From Senegalimassilia anaerobia JC110 (GTDB taxonomy: Bacteria > Actinomycetota > Coriobacteriia > Coriobacteriales > Eggerthellaceae): a DNA stretch of 64,000 bases. Every line of letters starts with the position of its first letter. Position 1 is the stretch's first letter. The DNA lies in NCBI RefSeq assembly GCF_000236865.1, contig NZ_HE611015.1, forward strand, positions 89,983-153,982, written 5' to 3'. The notes beneath the pieces were generated by a model. It had not been told where the DNA came from. It saw only the letters and a list, made by a program, of their open reading frames with translations, and searched no databases. The translations under genes and the position numbers were made by a program. This document shows positions 54,478 through 63,150 of this stretch, in pieces.

Positions 54478-55227
54478 ATGGAAACCAACACCGTGCAAGC
54501 TGCGCCGGCGCCTCAGCCGTCGAAATCAGGGCTGGGAATCGCCGGCTTCGTTCTGGGGATTATCGCCCTGGCGATATCGTTTCTGCCCATCATCAACAAT
54601 TTCTCGGCTTTGCTCGCCGCTATCGGCTTCGTGCTCGCGCTCATCGGCACGATCGCGTGCTTTAAGGGGAGAAAGTCGGGCAAGGGCCTGTCCGTCGCCG
54701 GCGTGGTGATGAACGTCATCGCATTCGCCGTGGTGCTGGCCACGCAAAGCATGTACAGCTCTGCTATCGATGATGCCTTCTCCGGTACCTCGGTGGCGCC
54801 GCGGCCGGCAACCGAGCAGCCTGCGACCACCGCTCCTGCGTCCGATGACGCTGCCGGTGATTCCCAGGCCGCGGCGGCGGGCAACTCCATTACGCTCAAA
54901 AACGGCCTCGTGCTTACGGTCGACGGCGTGGTCACCGGGCTTCAGAGCTACGATGGAAAGTCGATCACGCAGGTGAGCGTGACCTATCAGAACAACGGCA
55001 ACAGCCAGGCGTCGTTCAATCCCTACGATTGGAAGGCCGAGGATGCCCAGGGTGCCCAGCGCTCGCAAGCGTTTTACACCGATGGCGAGAACGAGCTCAA
55101 TTCCGGCACCCTTGCCGCCGGTGGCTCGGTTTCGGGCAACCTGTACTTCGAAGGCGATGTGGTGAAGGTGCTGTACGAAAACGCCTTTATCGGCTGCGGT
55201 TCGGATGTTTCCTGGAACATCGCCTAA
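54478..55227 (+). CDS. Membrane protein with DUF4190-like N-terminus and DUF4352-like domain
   Basis: Probable exported sensor-like or structural protein of unknown role. ATG at 54478 is seven bases from AAAGGG; ATG 54472 is too close. Of 249 residues, 20-45 and 50-75 plus about 78-92 are hydrophobic segments of a DUF4190-like unit. A disordered Ala/Thr/Pro stretch (about 105-140) leads to an immunoglobulin-like DUF4352 domain (about 140-249). Its mRNA leader can fold as described in the two entries before it, pointing to post-transcriptional control. Confidence 0.78.
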   Translation: METNTVQAAPAPQPSKSGLGIAGFVLGIIALAISFLPIINNFSALLAAIGFVLALIGTIACFKGRKSGKGLSVAGVVMNVIAFAVVLATQSMYSSAIDDAFSGTSVAPRPATEQPATTAPASDDAAGDSQAAAAGNSITLKNGLVLTVDGVVTGLQSYDGKSITQVSVTYQNNGNSQASFNPYDWKAEDAQGAQRSQAFYTDGENELNSGTLAAGGSVSGNLYFEGDVVKVLYENAFIGCGSDVSWNIA

Positions 55228-55345
55228 GTTTCGCGAAAGGTCGTGCCCATCGGGTCAGGCGTTCGCGCCCGCATCCGATGGGCATTTCTTTGCTACTATG
55301 GAACCCAGGAAACCAAAACCGGCGAAGCGCAGAAGGAAGCGGCGA

Positions 55346-55768
55346 GTGAAAGAACCCATGACCGAGGACCTGCTCAACGAGCTGCTCGATTCGCCTGACC
55401 CTGCCGCTTTCGCCAGCAAGCACAAGCTTGTGTGCCGCAGCCTGCCCGATTATCTTCAGCAGCTGCTCGATGAGCGCGGCTTGAGGCGTCCCGAGGTGGT
55501 GCGCCAGGCGGGCATCAATCCCACGTTCGGGTATCGGATCTTCGTCGGCCAGCGCAATCCTTCACGCAACAAGCTATTGCAGCTGGCCTTCGCTATGAAG
55601 CTGTCGCTGCGCGAGACGAATCGTCTGCTGCAGGCAGGCGGCTGCAACGAGCTATATTGCAAAAACCGCCGCGACGCCATCATTATCTTCTGCATCAACC
55701 ATGGTGAAACGCTGCAAACCGCCGATGAGCAGCTGTACGCCTTCCACGAGGACACCATCACCGAGTAG
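55346..55768 (+). CDS. Helix-turn-helix protein beside a broken kinase gene
   Basis: 140 residues from GTG 55346 (GAAGGAAG six bases upstream); ATG 55358 is an alternative. Residues about 30-95 form an XRE-like helix-turn-helix (LPDYLQQLLDERGLRRPEVVRQAGINPTFGYRIFVGQRNPSR). The C-terminal part is helical and ends in acidic residues. A pair of this HTH protein with a serine/threonine kinase is what I would expect in relatives; here the kinase gene just downstream is truncated. DNA or protein target unknown. Confidence 0.8.
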   Translation: MKEPMTEDLLNELLDSPDPAAFASKHKLVCRSLPDYLQQLLDERGLRRPEVVRQAGINPTFGYRIFVGQRNPSRNKLLQLAFAMKLSLRETNRLLQAGGCNELYCKNRRDAIIIFCINHGETLQTADEQLYAFHEDTITE

Positions 55769-55858
55769 CTGGCGGCGTCAGGAGGCGTCGGGTTTACGGT
55801 CCCGTTCGCAGCATGCAGGTATTGGCGGGCCGGCGCATCTGCTACCATCATCATCGTT

Positions 55859-56745
55859 ATGAATGAATCCCTCCAACAACATCTTGAATGCCTTGCGCGC
55901 GATGAGTGCTATCGCGTTGATGCGGTATTGAAGGAAGGACGTCTCGAGCGCATGGGGTTCCTCAATCGGTGCGCGATGTGGTTGCCCAGGCGACGGCGTT
56001 CGACCCTGCCGATCGGTTCGGGTCGGTGGGAGCGATGCGCGCGGCGTTCATGTACGCGGTCGGGTGCCCCGTCGATTTTCGAAAGGGGTCTCTCGCTGCT
56101 GATACGGGTTGTGCGCGGGGCGCTGGCGATATTTGGCGTGGCGATTCGGCTTCCGAAGCAGGTTGTGCGCAAGATCCCGGATTCCAGCCTGGTCTCCGAA
56201 TGGATGGCGCTTTACGGCCCGGCAGCGTTGGGCATGCCGCTGATTCCGATCTCGCCGGCGTCACGCCTGGTGCGGCAGAGCCGGCTTTGTCGTCTGCAGT
56301 GCCTGGTGCATCAACGTTGCGTGATGCCAAAAAGCGGGGAAGATCCGAGGCTTTTGCGCATGGCGCAAAAGTCGCCTTTCGATGGCTGTGGGAGTTTTGG
56401 TCCGGCATCGCGCACCGCTTGCCTTTGGGCGTTGGCGTGGCGTGGGATATCCTGCTGGCCGCCTGGGGCGCGGTCATGGCCTTCGCGTGCGTTGCCTCCG
56501 GCATGAACCCGCAAGGGGACATGGCTCGTTTGCCTGCGGTCGCTTGCGCGGTATCGTATGTGTGCGTGTGGCTGGTCATGGACTGTCCGATCCCGTTGCT
56601 CGTCGACACTCGGCCGATCGAGAAGCTGTTTCCGTTGCTTGAGCGGCCTTCGCTCAAGCAACGGGTGGTCGCGGCAGCGGGCATGGCGGGTGTCGCCTTC
56701 GCCGTGCTCACGCTGATAGGTATCCTGTTTCTGCGTGAATCCTAG
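55859..56745 (+). pseudogene. Serine/threonine protein kinase gene with internal deletion and frameshift
   Basis: The frame starting at 55859 encodes an N-terminus (MNESLQQHLECLARDECYRV) like that of membrane protein kinases. After about 30 residues the reading frame shifts. In the new frame GVPQSVRDVVAQATAFDPADRFGS (from 55954, no start of its own) matches the last part of a kinase C-lobe. The whole core between (glycine loop, catalytic HRD, DFG) is missing. The remainder holds a long linker and two to three transmembrane segments near the end, intact to the stop. The product cannot be an active kinase. Confidence 0.75.
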
Positions 56746-56825
56746 TATTTGCTACTGTTATCCAACCATTTTTTGGAAATAACGCGCCGTTTATCGAATG
56801 GGGCCGCATCAGATTACGGTTCGGG

Positions 56826-56831
56826 TACAAT
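56826..56831 (+). promoter_or_regulatory. Possible -10 box of selC
   Basis: TACAAT 18 bases before the tRNA. No -35 box is convincing. Confidence 0.4.
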
Positions 56832-56848
56832 ACATGATGAAATCACGT

Positions 56849-56945
56849 GGAGATGGATGGGTCCTGGTGGGCCCCGCGGCCTTCAAAGCCGTTGTGAGGC
56901 GCGCAGAACGTCTCGGGTGTGTTCGATTCGCACGCGTCTCCGCCA
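56849..56945 (+). tRNA. selC: tRNA-Sec (TCA)
   Basis: The 97-nt tRNA for selenocysteine. It has the six-pair D-stem GGGTCC/GGGCCC, anticodon loop CTTCAAA with TCA, long variable arm GAGGCG/CGTCTC, T-arm with TTCGATT loop, and encoded CCA. Acceptor GGAGATGG/GCGTCTCC pairs over seven positions with a G-T pair at six and a G-G mismatch at the eighth. SelA, SelB and SelD act on it. Confidence 0.93.
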
Positions 56946-56959
56946 TATAAGACGCAAAC

Positions 56960-56982
56960 AGGAGCCTTTCGGGGCTCCTTTT
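56960..56982 (+). terminator. Terminator of selC
   Basis: GGAGCC/GGCTCC with a six-base loop and TTTT. Confidence 0.8.
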
Positions 56983-57058
56983 CATATGTTGTTTTTACCT
57001 GCGGAGCATCGCCGGCAATCGGGTGGACGGTCCGTTATCCGTTCGCCCTGAAAGCGAC

Positions 57059-57095
57059 GACGCCTCCCTTCCATACAGAGTGGAAGGGAGGCGTC
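57059..57095 (-). terminator. Hairpin after selB
   Basis: GACGCCTCCCTTCCA pairs perfectly with TGGAAGGGAGGCGTC over 15 bp (seven-base loop). The T tract is poor on both strands. It likely ends selAB on the minus strand. Confidence 0.6.
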
Positions 57096-57186
57096 CCACG
57101 TCTGCCCACCGTGCGTTCGAACGGTGTTCGCATTCGGCGGTGGGCGTCTGAATCGGTTCGTTGCAACCCTGATCGGGTGTTTCCGG

Positions 57187-59121
57187 CTAGCTTGCCAACT
57201 CGCGTGCGTCGCCGACGCGGCGCGTGATGCCCGTATCGTCGAAGTGCTCGAGTACGGGGATGGCGTGCTTGCGGCTCAGGCCCATGGCGTCTTTGAGGTC
57301 GGCAGCGGAAGCGGGGCCGTTGGCCAATGCGGTTCGTACGGCCTGCTCGAGTGCGGCAAGCGCGGTGGCGTCGAAATAAAATTCCTCGCTGGCTTTGACG
57401 GCCCGGCCTTGCTTCTCCAGCAGCCCGAGCGCCTTGTAACCCTGCTTCGGTGCCAGATCTGCTTGCTTGAGCAGGTCGGCAACCGTAGGTGGTTTCGAGC
57501 CAACCGTAGCTAGCAGCTCGGCCAGCTTTTCGGCATTGTCTTCCTCTAGCTTCCGGGCGCCGGCGCCGGCTTGCGGGTGGCTTATCATGCCACCATCGGC
57601 CACGGCTTTGCCTTCCGCGCATGCGCGTGCAAGCACCGCATCGAAGGCGTCGGGCGCGCAGCGGGGCATGCAGGCTTGGCGCAGCGCCTCTTTCGACATG
57701 CCGGTTGCGGCGGGGTTTGCGCTATGGAAGCGAAGCAGCGTGTTCTCGATCGCCCCCGAAAGCTTCTGCAGCATACGTTTGGTTGCGAACCGCATGTTCG
57801 CGCCCGCGGCCCCGGGCAGCATCTCGGCGGTGCCGCGCTCGGCGAGCGCTTCAAGCTCATCTGCAGTTTGCGCAGGGGAAAGCCCGGTTGCATGGGCGAT
57901 ATCGGCGGGCGTTGCAGGGAACTCGGCGGCATCGAAAGCGGCTTGGACCGCCTTTGCGCCATCGCCCGAGCGAAGCGCGTCGAGCAGCGTGCGGTCCGCC
58001 TGGGTTACCGTGGTGGTTCGCTTCGGGTGGGCGCGCAGCACTACGCCGCCGCCGATCACGTGCACGGGGGAGTATGAGCGAATGACGAATCGGTCACCGT
58101 ATGCAACCGGTAGGTCGCACTCCGTACGAATCTGCGCTGCAGCCGTTTGACCTCGCGAGACGCTTTTCACATCATCCATGAGCAGCACGCGCCCGATGCA
58201 TTCCGTGGTGCCGTGGGCAACATGCACGCGGCAACCGGTTTCCAGCGGCTTGTCCTGGTCGGGCAGGCCCAGGTAGGTGATGTCGACGTCGAAGTGGTCG
58301 GTGGGGGTGACGGCGTCGGGGGTGCAGATGAAGCTTCCCGGCCGCACGTCGTCGGTGGTCACGGCGTTCAGGTTCAGCGCGGTGCGGTGCCCTGACGAGG
58401 CCTGCTCGACCGCCTGCCCATGCACCTGGATGCCGCGGATGCGCGTGCGCAGGCCCAAGGGCAGCACCTCTACCTCGTCGCCGACATGCGCGATGCCGCT
58501 CCACAGCGTGCCCGTGACAACGGTCCCCGCTCCTTTGATGGTGAAGCTGCGGTCCACGGGCAGGCGCATTGCCTCCTGCTCGGCGCGGCCGGCGGTGCCG
58601 CGGGCCGCAAGCTGTATGGCTTCCCGCAGCTTGTCCAGGCCCTGTCCGGTTCGGGCGGAAACGGGAACGATCGCGGCCGTCGCATATGGCGTGCCGGCCA
58701 GGCGCGTGCGCACCTCGTCCTCCATGAACAGCGCCCATTCCTCGTCCACCAGGTCACATTTCGTCAACGCCACCACGCAGGTCGGCACGGCCAGAAGCTG
58801 CAGCACCGCCAAATGCTCCTCGGTTTGCGGCATGATGCCGTCATCGGCGGCGATGCACAGAAGCGCCACGTCGATGCCGGTGGAGCCCGCGATCATCTGG
58901 CGCACGAAGCGCTCGTGGCCCGGCACGTCGACCACGCCCATGGCGCTTCCGTCGGGCAGCTCAAGCTGGGCAAAGCCGAGCTCGATCGTGATGCCGCGCT
59001 GCTTCTCCTCGCTTAACCTGTCAGGGTCGGTGCCGGTGAGCGCCTGGACCAAGGTGGATTTACCGTGGTCGATGTGGCCGGCGGTTCCGAGCACCAGGTC
59101 TCGTTTCGATTCGGTTGTCAT
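57187..59121 (-). CDS. selB: Selenocysteine-specific translation elongation factor SelB
   Basis: GTPase that brings Sec-tRNA to UGA codons next to a SECIS hairpin. The 644 residues have GTP motifs GTAGHIDHGKST (12-23), the DVPGHE box near 65, TKCD near 120, domains II and III, then four winged-helix-like repeats (about 380-644) that bind the SECIS. The gene is co-directional and 6 bp from selA. Confidence 0.96.
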   Translation of the reverse strand: MTTESKRDLVLGTAGHIDHGKSTLVQALTGTDPDRLSEEKQRGITIELGFAQLELPDGSAMGVVDVPGHERFVRQMIAGSTGIDVALLCIAADDGIMPQTEEHLAVLQLLAVPTCVVALTKCDLVDEEWALFMEDEVRTRLAGTPYATAAIVPVSARTGQGLDKLREAIQLAARGTAGRAEQEAMRLPVDRSFTIKGAGTVVTGTLWSGIAHVGDEVEVLPLGLRTRIRGIQVHGQAVEQASSGHRTALNLNAVTTDDVRPGSFICTPDAVTPTDHFDVDITYLGLPDQDKPLETGCRVHVAHGTTECIGRVLLMDDVKSVSRGQTAAAQIRTECDLPVAYGDRFVIRSYSPVHVIGGGVVLRAHPKRTTTVTQADRTLLDALRSGDGAKAVQAAFDAAEFPATPADIAHATGLSPAQTADELEALAERGTAEMLPGAAGANMRFATKRMLQKLSGAIENTLLRFHSANPAATGMSKEALRQACMPRCAPDAFDAVLARACAEGKAVADGGMISHPQAGAGARKLEEDNAEKLAELLATVGSKPPTVADLLKQADLAPKQGYKALGLLEKQGRAVKASEEFYFDATALAALEQAVRTALANGPASAADLKDAMGLSRKHAIPVLEHFDDTGITRRVGDARELAS

Positions 59122-59127
59122 AGCGCG

Positions 59128-60591
59128 CTACGACTCCTTTCGCCCTTCGAAGGCCGCGAAATAGCTGGCCACGGCGCAGGCGATCTCGGGGATGTCCTCT
59201 TCGGTGATGGTGCGCGCATCGAACAGCACGCATTCTCGCTTGATGCGCCCGATCACGGGCACGTCGCGGTTGCGCTGGAGGTGCTCCTCGCAGCCTTGCG
59301 CGTTGCCGGCCTCGAAGCGCATGCGCACGCAGAACGTGGGGATGTCGCACATGGGAAGCGATCCTCCGCCGGCGCGCCCCGTCTCCTCCACGATCTCCAG
59401 GTGCGCTTGGCCGGGCGTCACGCGCTCGGCCAGGGCCGCCATCAGCGCTTCGGCGCGTTCGCGCACCGTTTCGACATCCTCGGTGAGCATGCGCAGGGTG
59501 GGGATGCGGCGAAGCGCATCTTCGGGGTCCAGATATAGGCGCAGCGTGGCTTCCAAAGCGGCCAGCGTCATCTTGTCCAGGCGCAGCGCACGGGCCAGCG
59601 GATGCTTTTTCAGGCGGTCGATATAGTCCTTGCGGCCTACTACGATGCCTGCCTGAGGGCCGCCGAGCAGTTTATCGCCCGAGAAGCTGACCAGGTCGCA
59701 TCCTTCGGCAAGCGATTCGCGCACCGTGGGCTCGGCGTATTCGCCGAACACATCCAGGTGCATGAAGGCGCCCGAGCCCTGATCCTCGTAGACGAGCAGC
59801 TCGGGGCGATCTTCGCCCGCGGTGGCGCGTCGGGCGTTCTCTTCGTCGGCGATGTGGCGAAGGTCGGTCTTCGAGACGCTTTCGGTGAAGCCGATCATGC
59901 GGTAGTTGGAGGGGTGCACCTTGAGCAGCATGGCCGTATCCGGCGAAATGGCGCGCTCGTAGTCGGAGGCGTGCGTCTTGTTCGTGGCGCCCACCTCCAC
60001 CATGCGCGCGTTCGACTGCGCCATGATGTCGGGCACGCGGAAGCTGCCGCCGATCTCTACGAGCTCGCCTCGGCTGACGATGGCTTCGTGGCCGGCGGCG
60101 AACTCGGCGAGCACCATCATGACGGCTGCCGCGTTGTTGTTCACGGCGATGGCGGCCTCGGCGCCGGTAAGCGCGCAGATGAGGTGTTCCACATGGTCGT
60201 GGCGGCTGCCGCGCGCCATGTTCTCGATGCTGTATTCGAGCGTGGAGTAGCCGCGCGCGGCTTCCACCACTGCCTGTACCGCGGGCTCTGCCAGCACGCT
60301 GCGGCCAAGGTTGGTGTGGATGATCACGCCGGTTGCGTTGATGACGCGCCTGAGGCTCGGGCGCAGCGTGGCCAGCGCGCCGTTGACGGCATCGGTCAAG
60401 ATTGCCTCGACGTCGACCGCGTCCACTGTTCCCGCCAAGATGAGCTGGCGCTGCCCGTCTACCGCCGCACGGGCGCGGTCGACGAGCATGGAACGGGGGA
60501 CGATGGCCTCGAGCGCCTTCATGGGAGCGGCTTGCATCAGCTCTTCGACCTGGGGTAATGCGCGTAAAAGGTCGGTGCGTGGTTCGGGCAT
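59128..60591 (-). CDS. selA: L-seryl-tRNA(Sec) selenium transferase SelA
   Basis: PLP enzyme that converts Ser-tRNA(Sec) to Sec-tRNA(Sec) with selenophosphate. ATG at 60591 follows AGAGGA; the open frame goes farther back but not in a coding-like way. The 487 residues have INATGVIIHTNLGRS near 85, VNNNAAAVMMVLA near 130 and the PLP lysine in SFSGDKLLGGPQAG near 298. First gene of selA-selB. Confidence 0.96.
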   Translation of the reverse strand: MPEPRTDLLRALPQVEELMQAAPMKALEAIVPRSMLVDRARAAVDGQRQLILAGTVDAVDVEAILTDAVNGALATLRPSLRRVINATGVIIHTNLGRSVLAEPAVQAVVEAARGYSTLEYSIENMARGSRHDHVEHLICALTGAEAAIAVNNNAAAVMMVLAEFAAGHEAIVSRGELVEIGGSFRVPDIMAQSNARMVEVGATNKTHASDYERAISPDTAMLLKVHPSNYRMIGFTESVSKTDLRHIADEENARRATAGEDRPELLVYEDQGSGAFMHLDVFGEYAEPTVRESLAEGCDLVSFSGDKLLGGPQAGIVVGRKDYIDRLKKHPLARALRLDKMTLAALEATLRLYLDPEDALRRIPTLRMLTEDVETVRERAEALMAALAERVTPGQAHLEIVEETGRAGGGSLPMCDIPTFCVRMRFEAGNAQGCEEHLQRNRDVPVIGRIKRECVLFDARTITEEDIPEIACAVASYFAAFEGRKES

Positions 60592-60618
60592 GGGTCCTCT
60601 TTCCCTATTGCGTGCAAC

Positions 60619-60640
60619 GCCGCCCTGTATGCAGGGCGGC
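60619..60640 (-). promoter_or_regulatory. Hairpin in the selA leader
   Basis: On the minus strand GCCGCCCTG-CATA-CAGGGCGGC, nine pairs with a tetraloop, ends 27 bases before the selA start. In E. coli a SECIS-like hairpin in the selAB leader binds SelB; whether this one does is only a guess. Confidence 0.4.
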
Positions 60641-60843
60641 GCGGGTTTTCCGTAGCTCAATATAGCAGGCAAGCCCCCAACGCCTCGGGGCAAGGCGGCG
60701 AGTGCGCCAAATGTCCGGCAAATGCTATCGCAGGCGGGTCAATTCGCGCCGTTCGCGCCAATGAGGACGTTTCATGCTCGTAGCCATGCAAGAATTACCG
60801 TGTTTTTCCTAAAGGCGAGAAAACGCGAACAGGGGAGGTTTTC

Positions 60844-61686
60844 ATGGCAATGGATCAATCGGATGTGAAGGCGCTGCGATCTGATGCGCTCGGCCCTGCC
60901 GAGATCGAGGCGAAGGCCGAGACGCTGGCCGTGGGCAAGGCCGGCATGGCTGGTGCGAAGTGCTTCGTGCTGGCAATGCTCGCCGGCGCGTTCATCGCGT
61001 TCGGCGCAACGTATTTCCTGGTATTCCTGGGCGACTCGGCGGTGCCGTTCGCCGCTCAGCGCATGGTCGGCGGCATCTGCTTCAGCTTGGGCCTGGTGCT
61101 CGTGCTGTGCTGCGGAGCTGAGCTGTTCACCGGCAACATGCTCATGGTGACGGGCCTGGCCTCGAAGAAGATCAAGCTTGGCGGCTTGGTGCGCAACTGG
61201 GTCATCGTATGGCTGGGCAACCTGGTCGGCTCCCTTATCGTGGTGGCGCTCATCTATTGGTGCGGCGTCGGCGCGATGAACGGCGGCGCCGTGGGCGACG
61301 CCATGGTGTCGGTGGCCGTCGGCAAGGTCACCCCCGATTGGCTCGTGCTCATGGCTAAGGGCATCATGTGCAACGTCATGGTGTGCCTGGCGGTGTGGAT
61401 CGGATTTTCCGCGCGCACCGTGGTGGACAAGGTCCTTGGCATCATGCTCCCCATCAGCTTCTTCGTGGCAGCCGGCTTCGAGCACTGCGTGGCGAACATG
61501 TTCTTCCTGCCCACGGGTCTGCTCATGAAATCCGCCGGGTTCGGCGCGGCGGTCGCCAACGCCGGCGCGCTCGATGTGACGGCCATCCTGTATAACCTGT
61601 CCGCCGCCACGGTGGGCAACATAATCGGCGGCGTCCTGGTCGGCCTGGCCTACTGGTTCGTGTATGCTAGGAACAAGGCGAAGTAG
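60844..61686 (+). CDS. Formate/nitrite transporter (FNT) family channel
   Basis: Pentameric membrane channel for small anions such as formate or nitrite. ATG at 60844 follows GGGGAGG. The 280 residues have six transmembrane segments after a 35-residue cytoplasmic head, with GAELFTGN near 97 and GFEHCVANMFF near 215 (the FNT signature and the pore His). The place between selA and yedF suggests formate for a selenoprotein formate dehydrogenase (inference). Confidence 0.92.
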   Translation: MAMDQSDVKALRSDALGPAEIEAKAETLAVGKAGMAGAKCFVLAMLAGAFIAFGATYFLVFLGDSAVPFAAQRMVGGICFSLGLVLVLCCGAELFTGNMLMVTGLASKKIKLGGLVRNWVIVWLGNLVGSLIVVALIYWCGVGAMNGGAVGDAMVSVAVGKVTPDWLVLMAKGIMCNVMVCLAVWIGFSARTVVDKVLGIMLPISFFVAAGFEHCVANMFFLPTGLLMKSAGFGAAVANAGALDVTAILYNLSAATVGNIIGGVLVGLAYWFVYARNKAK

Positions 61687-61724
61687 CGCTGCGGTTGCGT
61701 GTTTCCGCCTAATAGGTTTGTGCG

Positions 61725-61760
61725 AACGGCACTTGCGGATTGCAGGTGCCGTTTTCGTTT
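61725..61760 (+). terminator. Terminator of the FNT gene
   Basis: AACGGCACTTGC/GCAGGTGCCGTT (one G-T pair), then TTCGTTTTG. Confidence 0.85.
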
Positions 61761-61922
61761 TGCACGGCGGCGCGGGTGGGCGGCGGTGCTATAGTTGAAC
61801 GAAAGACGCGCCGTTTTCTGCCTTCGGGCGCGCTTGATTCTGCATCCGCAAGCATGCTTGCGTTCTATGCGTATACCCTTTTGCGCGCATCATCACAGAC
61901 GAGAAAATGAATAGAGGCTTTC

Positions 61923-62482
61923 ATGTTCGACCCCGCAAACGAGCCGGCGGTGCCCATCGACCTGCCTGGTATCTACGACACCTTCGACGAGGCGCGCCGC
62001 GCCAGCTTCGTCAAAGCCATGAACTACAAGCAGGAAGGCGGCAAGCTGTGCGGTTACCTGTGCTCGTACAGCCCGCTTGAGCTGCTGGACGCCGCGGGAG
62101 CGGGCGCGGTGGGCCTGTGCGGCATGAACAACGAGACCATCCCCGATGCCGAGACGGTGCTGCCGAAAAACCTCTGCCCGCTCATCAAGGGCACCTACGG
62201 CTTTGCGCCATCTCCGGTCGCTATCTGCAAATCAATTGCTCGGTCACGTCGCCCAACGACGGCCGCATCGAGCATATGATGGATATGGTGGAGAAATACA
62301 AGGTCGACGGCGTGGTCGAAGTGGTGCTGCAGGCGTGCCACACCTTCAGCATCGAGGCGGTGCGCGTGCAGCGCGCCTGCGAGCAGGCCGGCGTGCCCTA
62401 CATGAAGCTTGAAACCGATTACTCCACCAACGATGCCGGCCAGGTGGAAACCCGCCTGGGCGCGTTCATCGAGATGCTGTAG
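61923..62482 (+). pseudogene. 2-hydroxyacyl-CoA dehydratase-family (double-cubane) reductase gene with internal deletion
   Basis: Left piece (from ATG 61923) runs to KGTYGFA near residue 97, typical of the N-terminus of 2-hydroxyacyl-CoA dehydratase-like anaerobic reductases. Right piece, in another frame from about 62214, reads GRYLQINCSVTSPNDGRIEH to ETRLGAFIEML, the normal C-terminus. About 200 residues between, with most Fe-S cysteines, are missing and the frames do not join, so no active enzyme can be made. In relatives such a gene leads the yedF-DUF3343 set (from general family knowledge). Confidence 0.8.
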
Positions 62483-62533
62483 TGGGAAGATTTGCGCAAG
62501 TGCGGCGCAAAACGCCGCGGAAAGGAGATGCTC

Positions 62534-63133
62534 ATGGAGAAGCTCGATTGCAAGGGGCAGGCGTGCCCGTTGCCCGTGGTGAACGCGAAGAAGGCCCTTG
62601 CCGGCATGGGCGAGGGCGCCCTTGAGGTTGTGGTGGACAACAAAACGGCCATGCACAACCTGGAAAACCTTGGCAAGTCGCTCAAGGTCGAAACCGCCTC
62701 CGAGGAGCGCGGCGATGCCGAGTTCGCGGTGGTCTTTACCAAGGGTGCGCAGGTCGCCGATGCGGCATGCGAGGAGTGCCAGCCGCTCGTGCCGGCAGGT
62801 AGCAAGGTGGTCGTGCTGTCGAGCGAGTTCATGGGCGCAGGCGACGATGAGCTTGGCGCCACGCTTATGAAGGCGTTCGTGTTCGCGCTCACCCAGCAAG
62901 ACGAGCTGCCGGCGGCCATCCTGGCCTACAACGGCGGCGTGCATTTGACCGTCGAGGACAGTCCCGTGCTCGATGATCTGAAAAAGCTCGCCGAAGCAGG
63001 CGTTGAGATCTTCAGCTGCGGAACCTGCCTCAACCATTTCGGCATCGCCGACAAGCTTGCGGTGGGCGAGGTGACGAACATGTACGTCATCGTCCAAAAG
63101 CAGCTTGAGGCCGGCGTCGTCGTGCGTCCTTAG
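62534..63133 (+). CDS. yedF: YedF, sulfurtransferase-like selenium metabolism protein
   Basis: 199 residues: TusA-like domain (about 1-70, with CKGQACPLPVVNA and the CPxP motif) fused to a DsrE-like domain (about 95-199, with SCGTCLNHF). This fusion is found with SelD in selenium users and is thought to deliver selenium or sulfur. ATG at 62534 is chosen: GGAG at 62524-62527, seven bases upstream. It follows the reductase remnant by 51 bp. Confidence 0.92.
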   Translation: MEKLDCKGQACPLPVVNAKKALAGMGEGALEVVVDNKTAMHNLENLGKSLKVETASEERGDAEFAVVFTKGAQVADAACEECQPLVPAGSKVVVLSSEFMGAGDDELGATLMKAFVFALTQQDELPAAILAYNGGVHLTVEDSPVLDDLKKLAEAGVEIFSCGTCLNHFGIADKLAVGEVTNMYVIVQKQLEAGVVVRP

Positions 63134-63150
63134 CCTTGGCGGTATGTGCG

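Noticed and set aside
61923-62300. TGA that ends the left fragment of the reductase gene as a selenocysteine codon
   Set aside because: The sequence after the joint has already left the protein's frame (reads SIARSRRPTTAASSI), so the TGA is a by-product of the frameshift.
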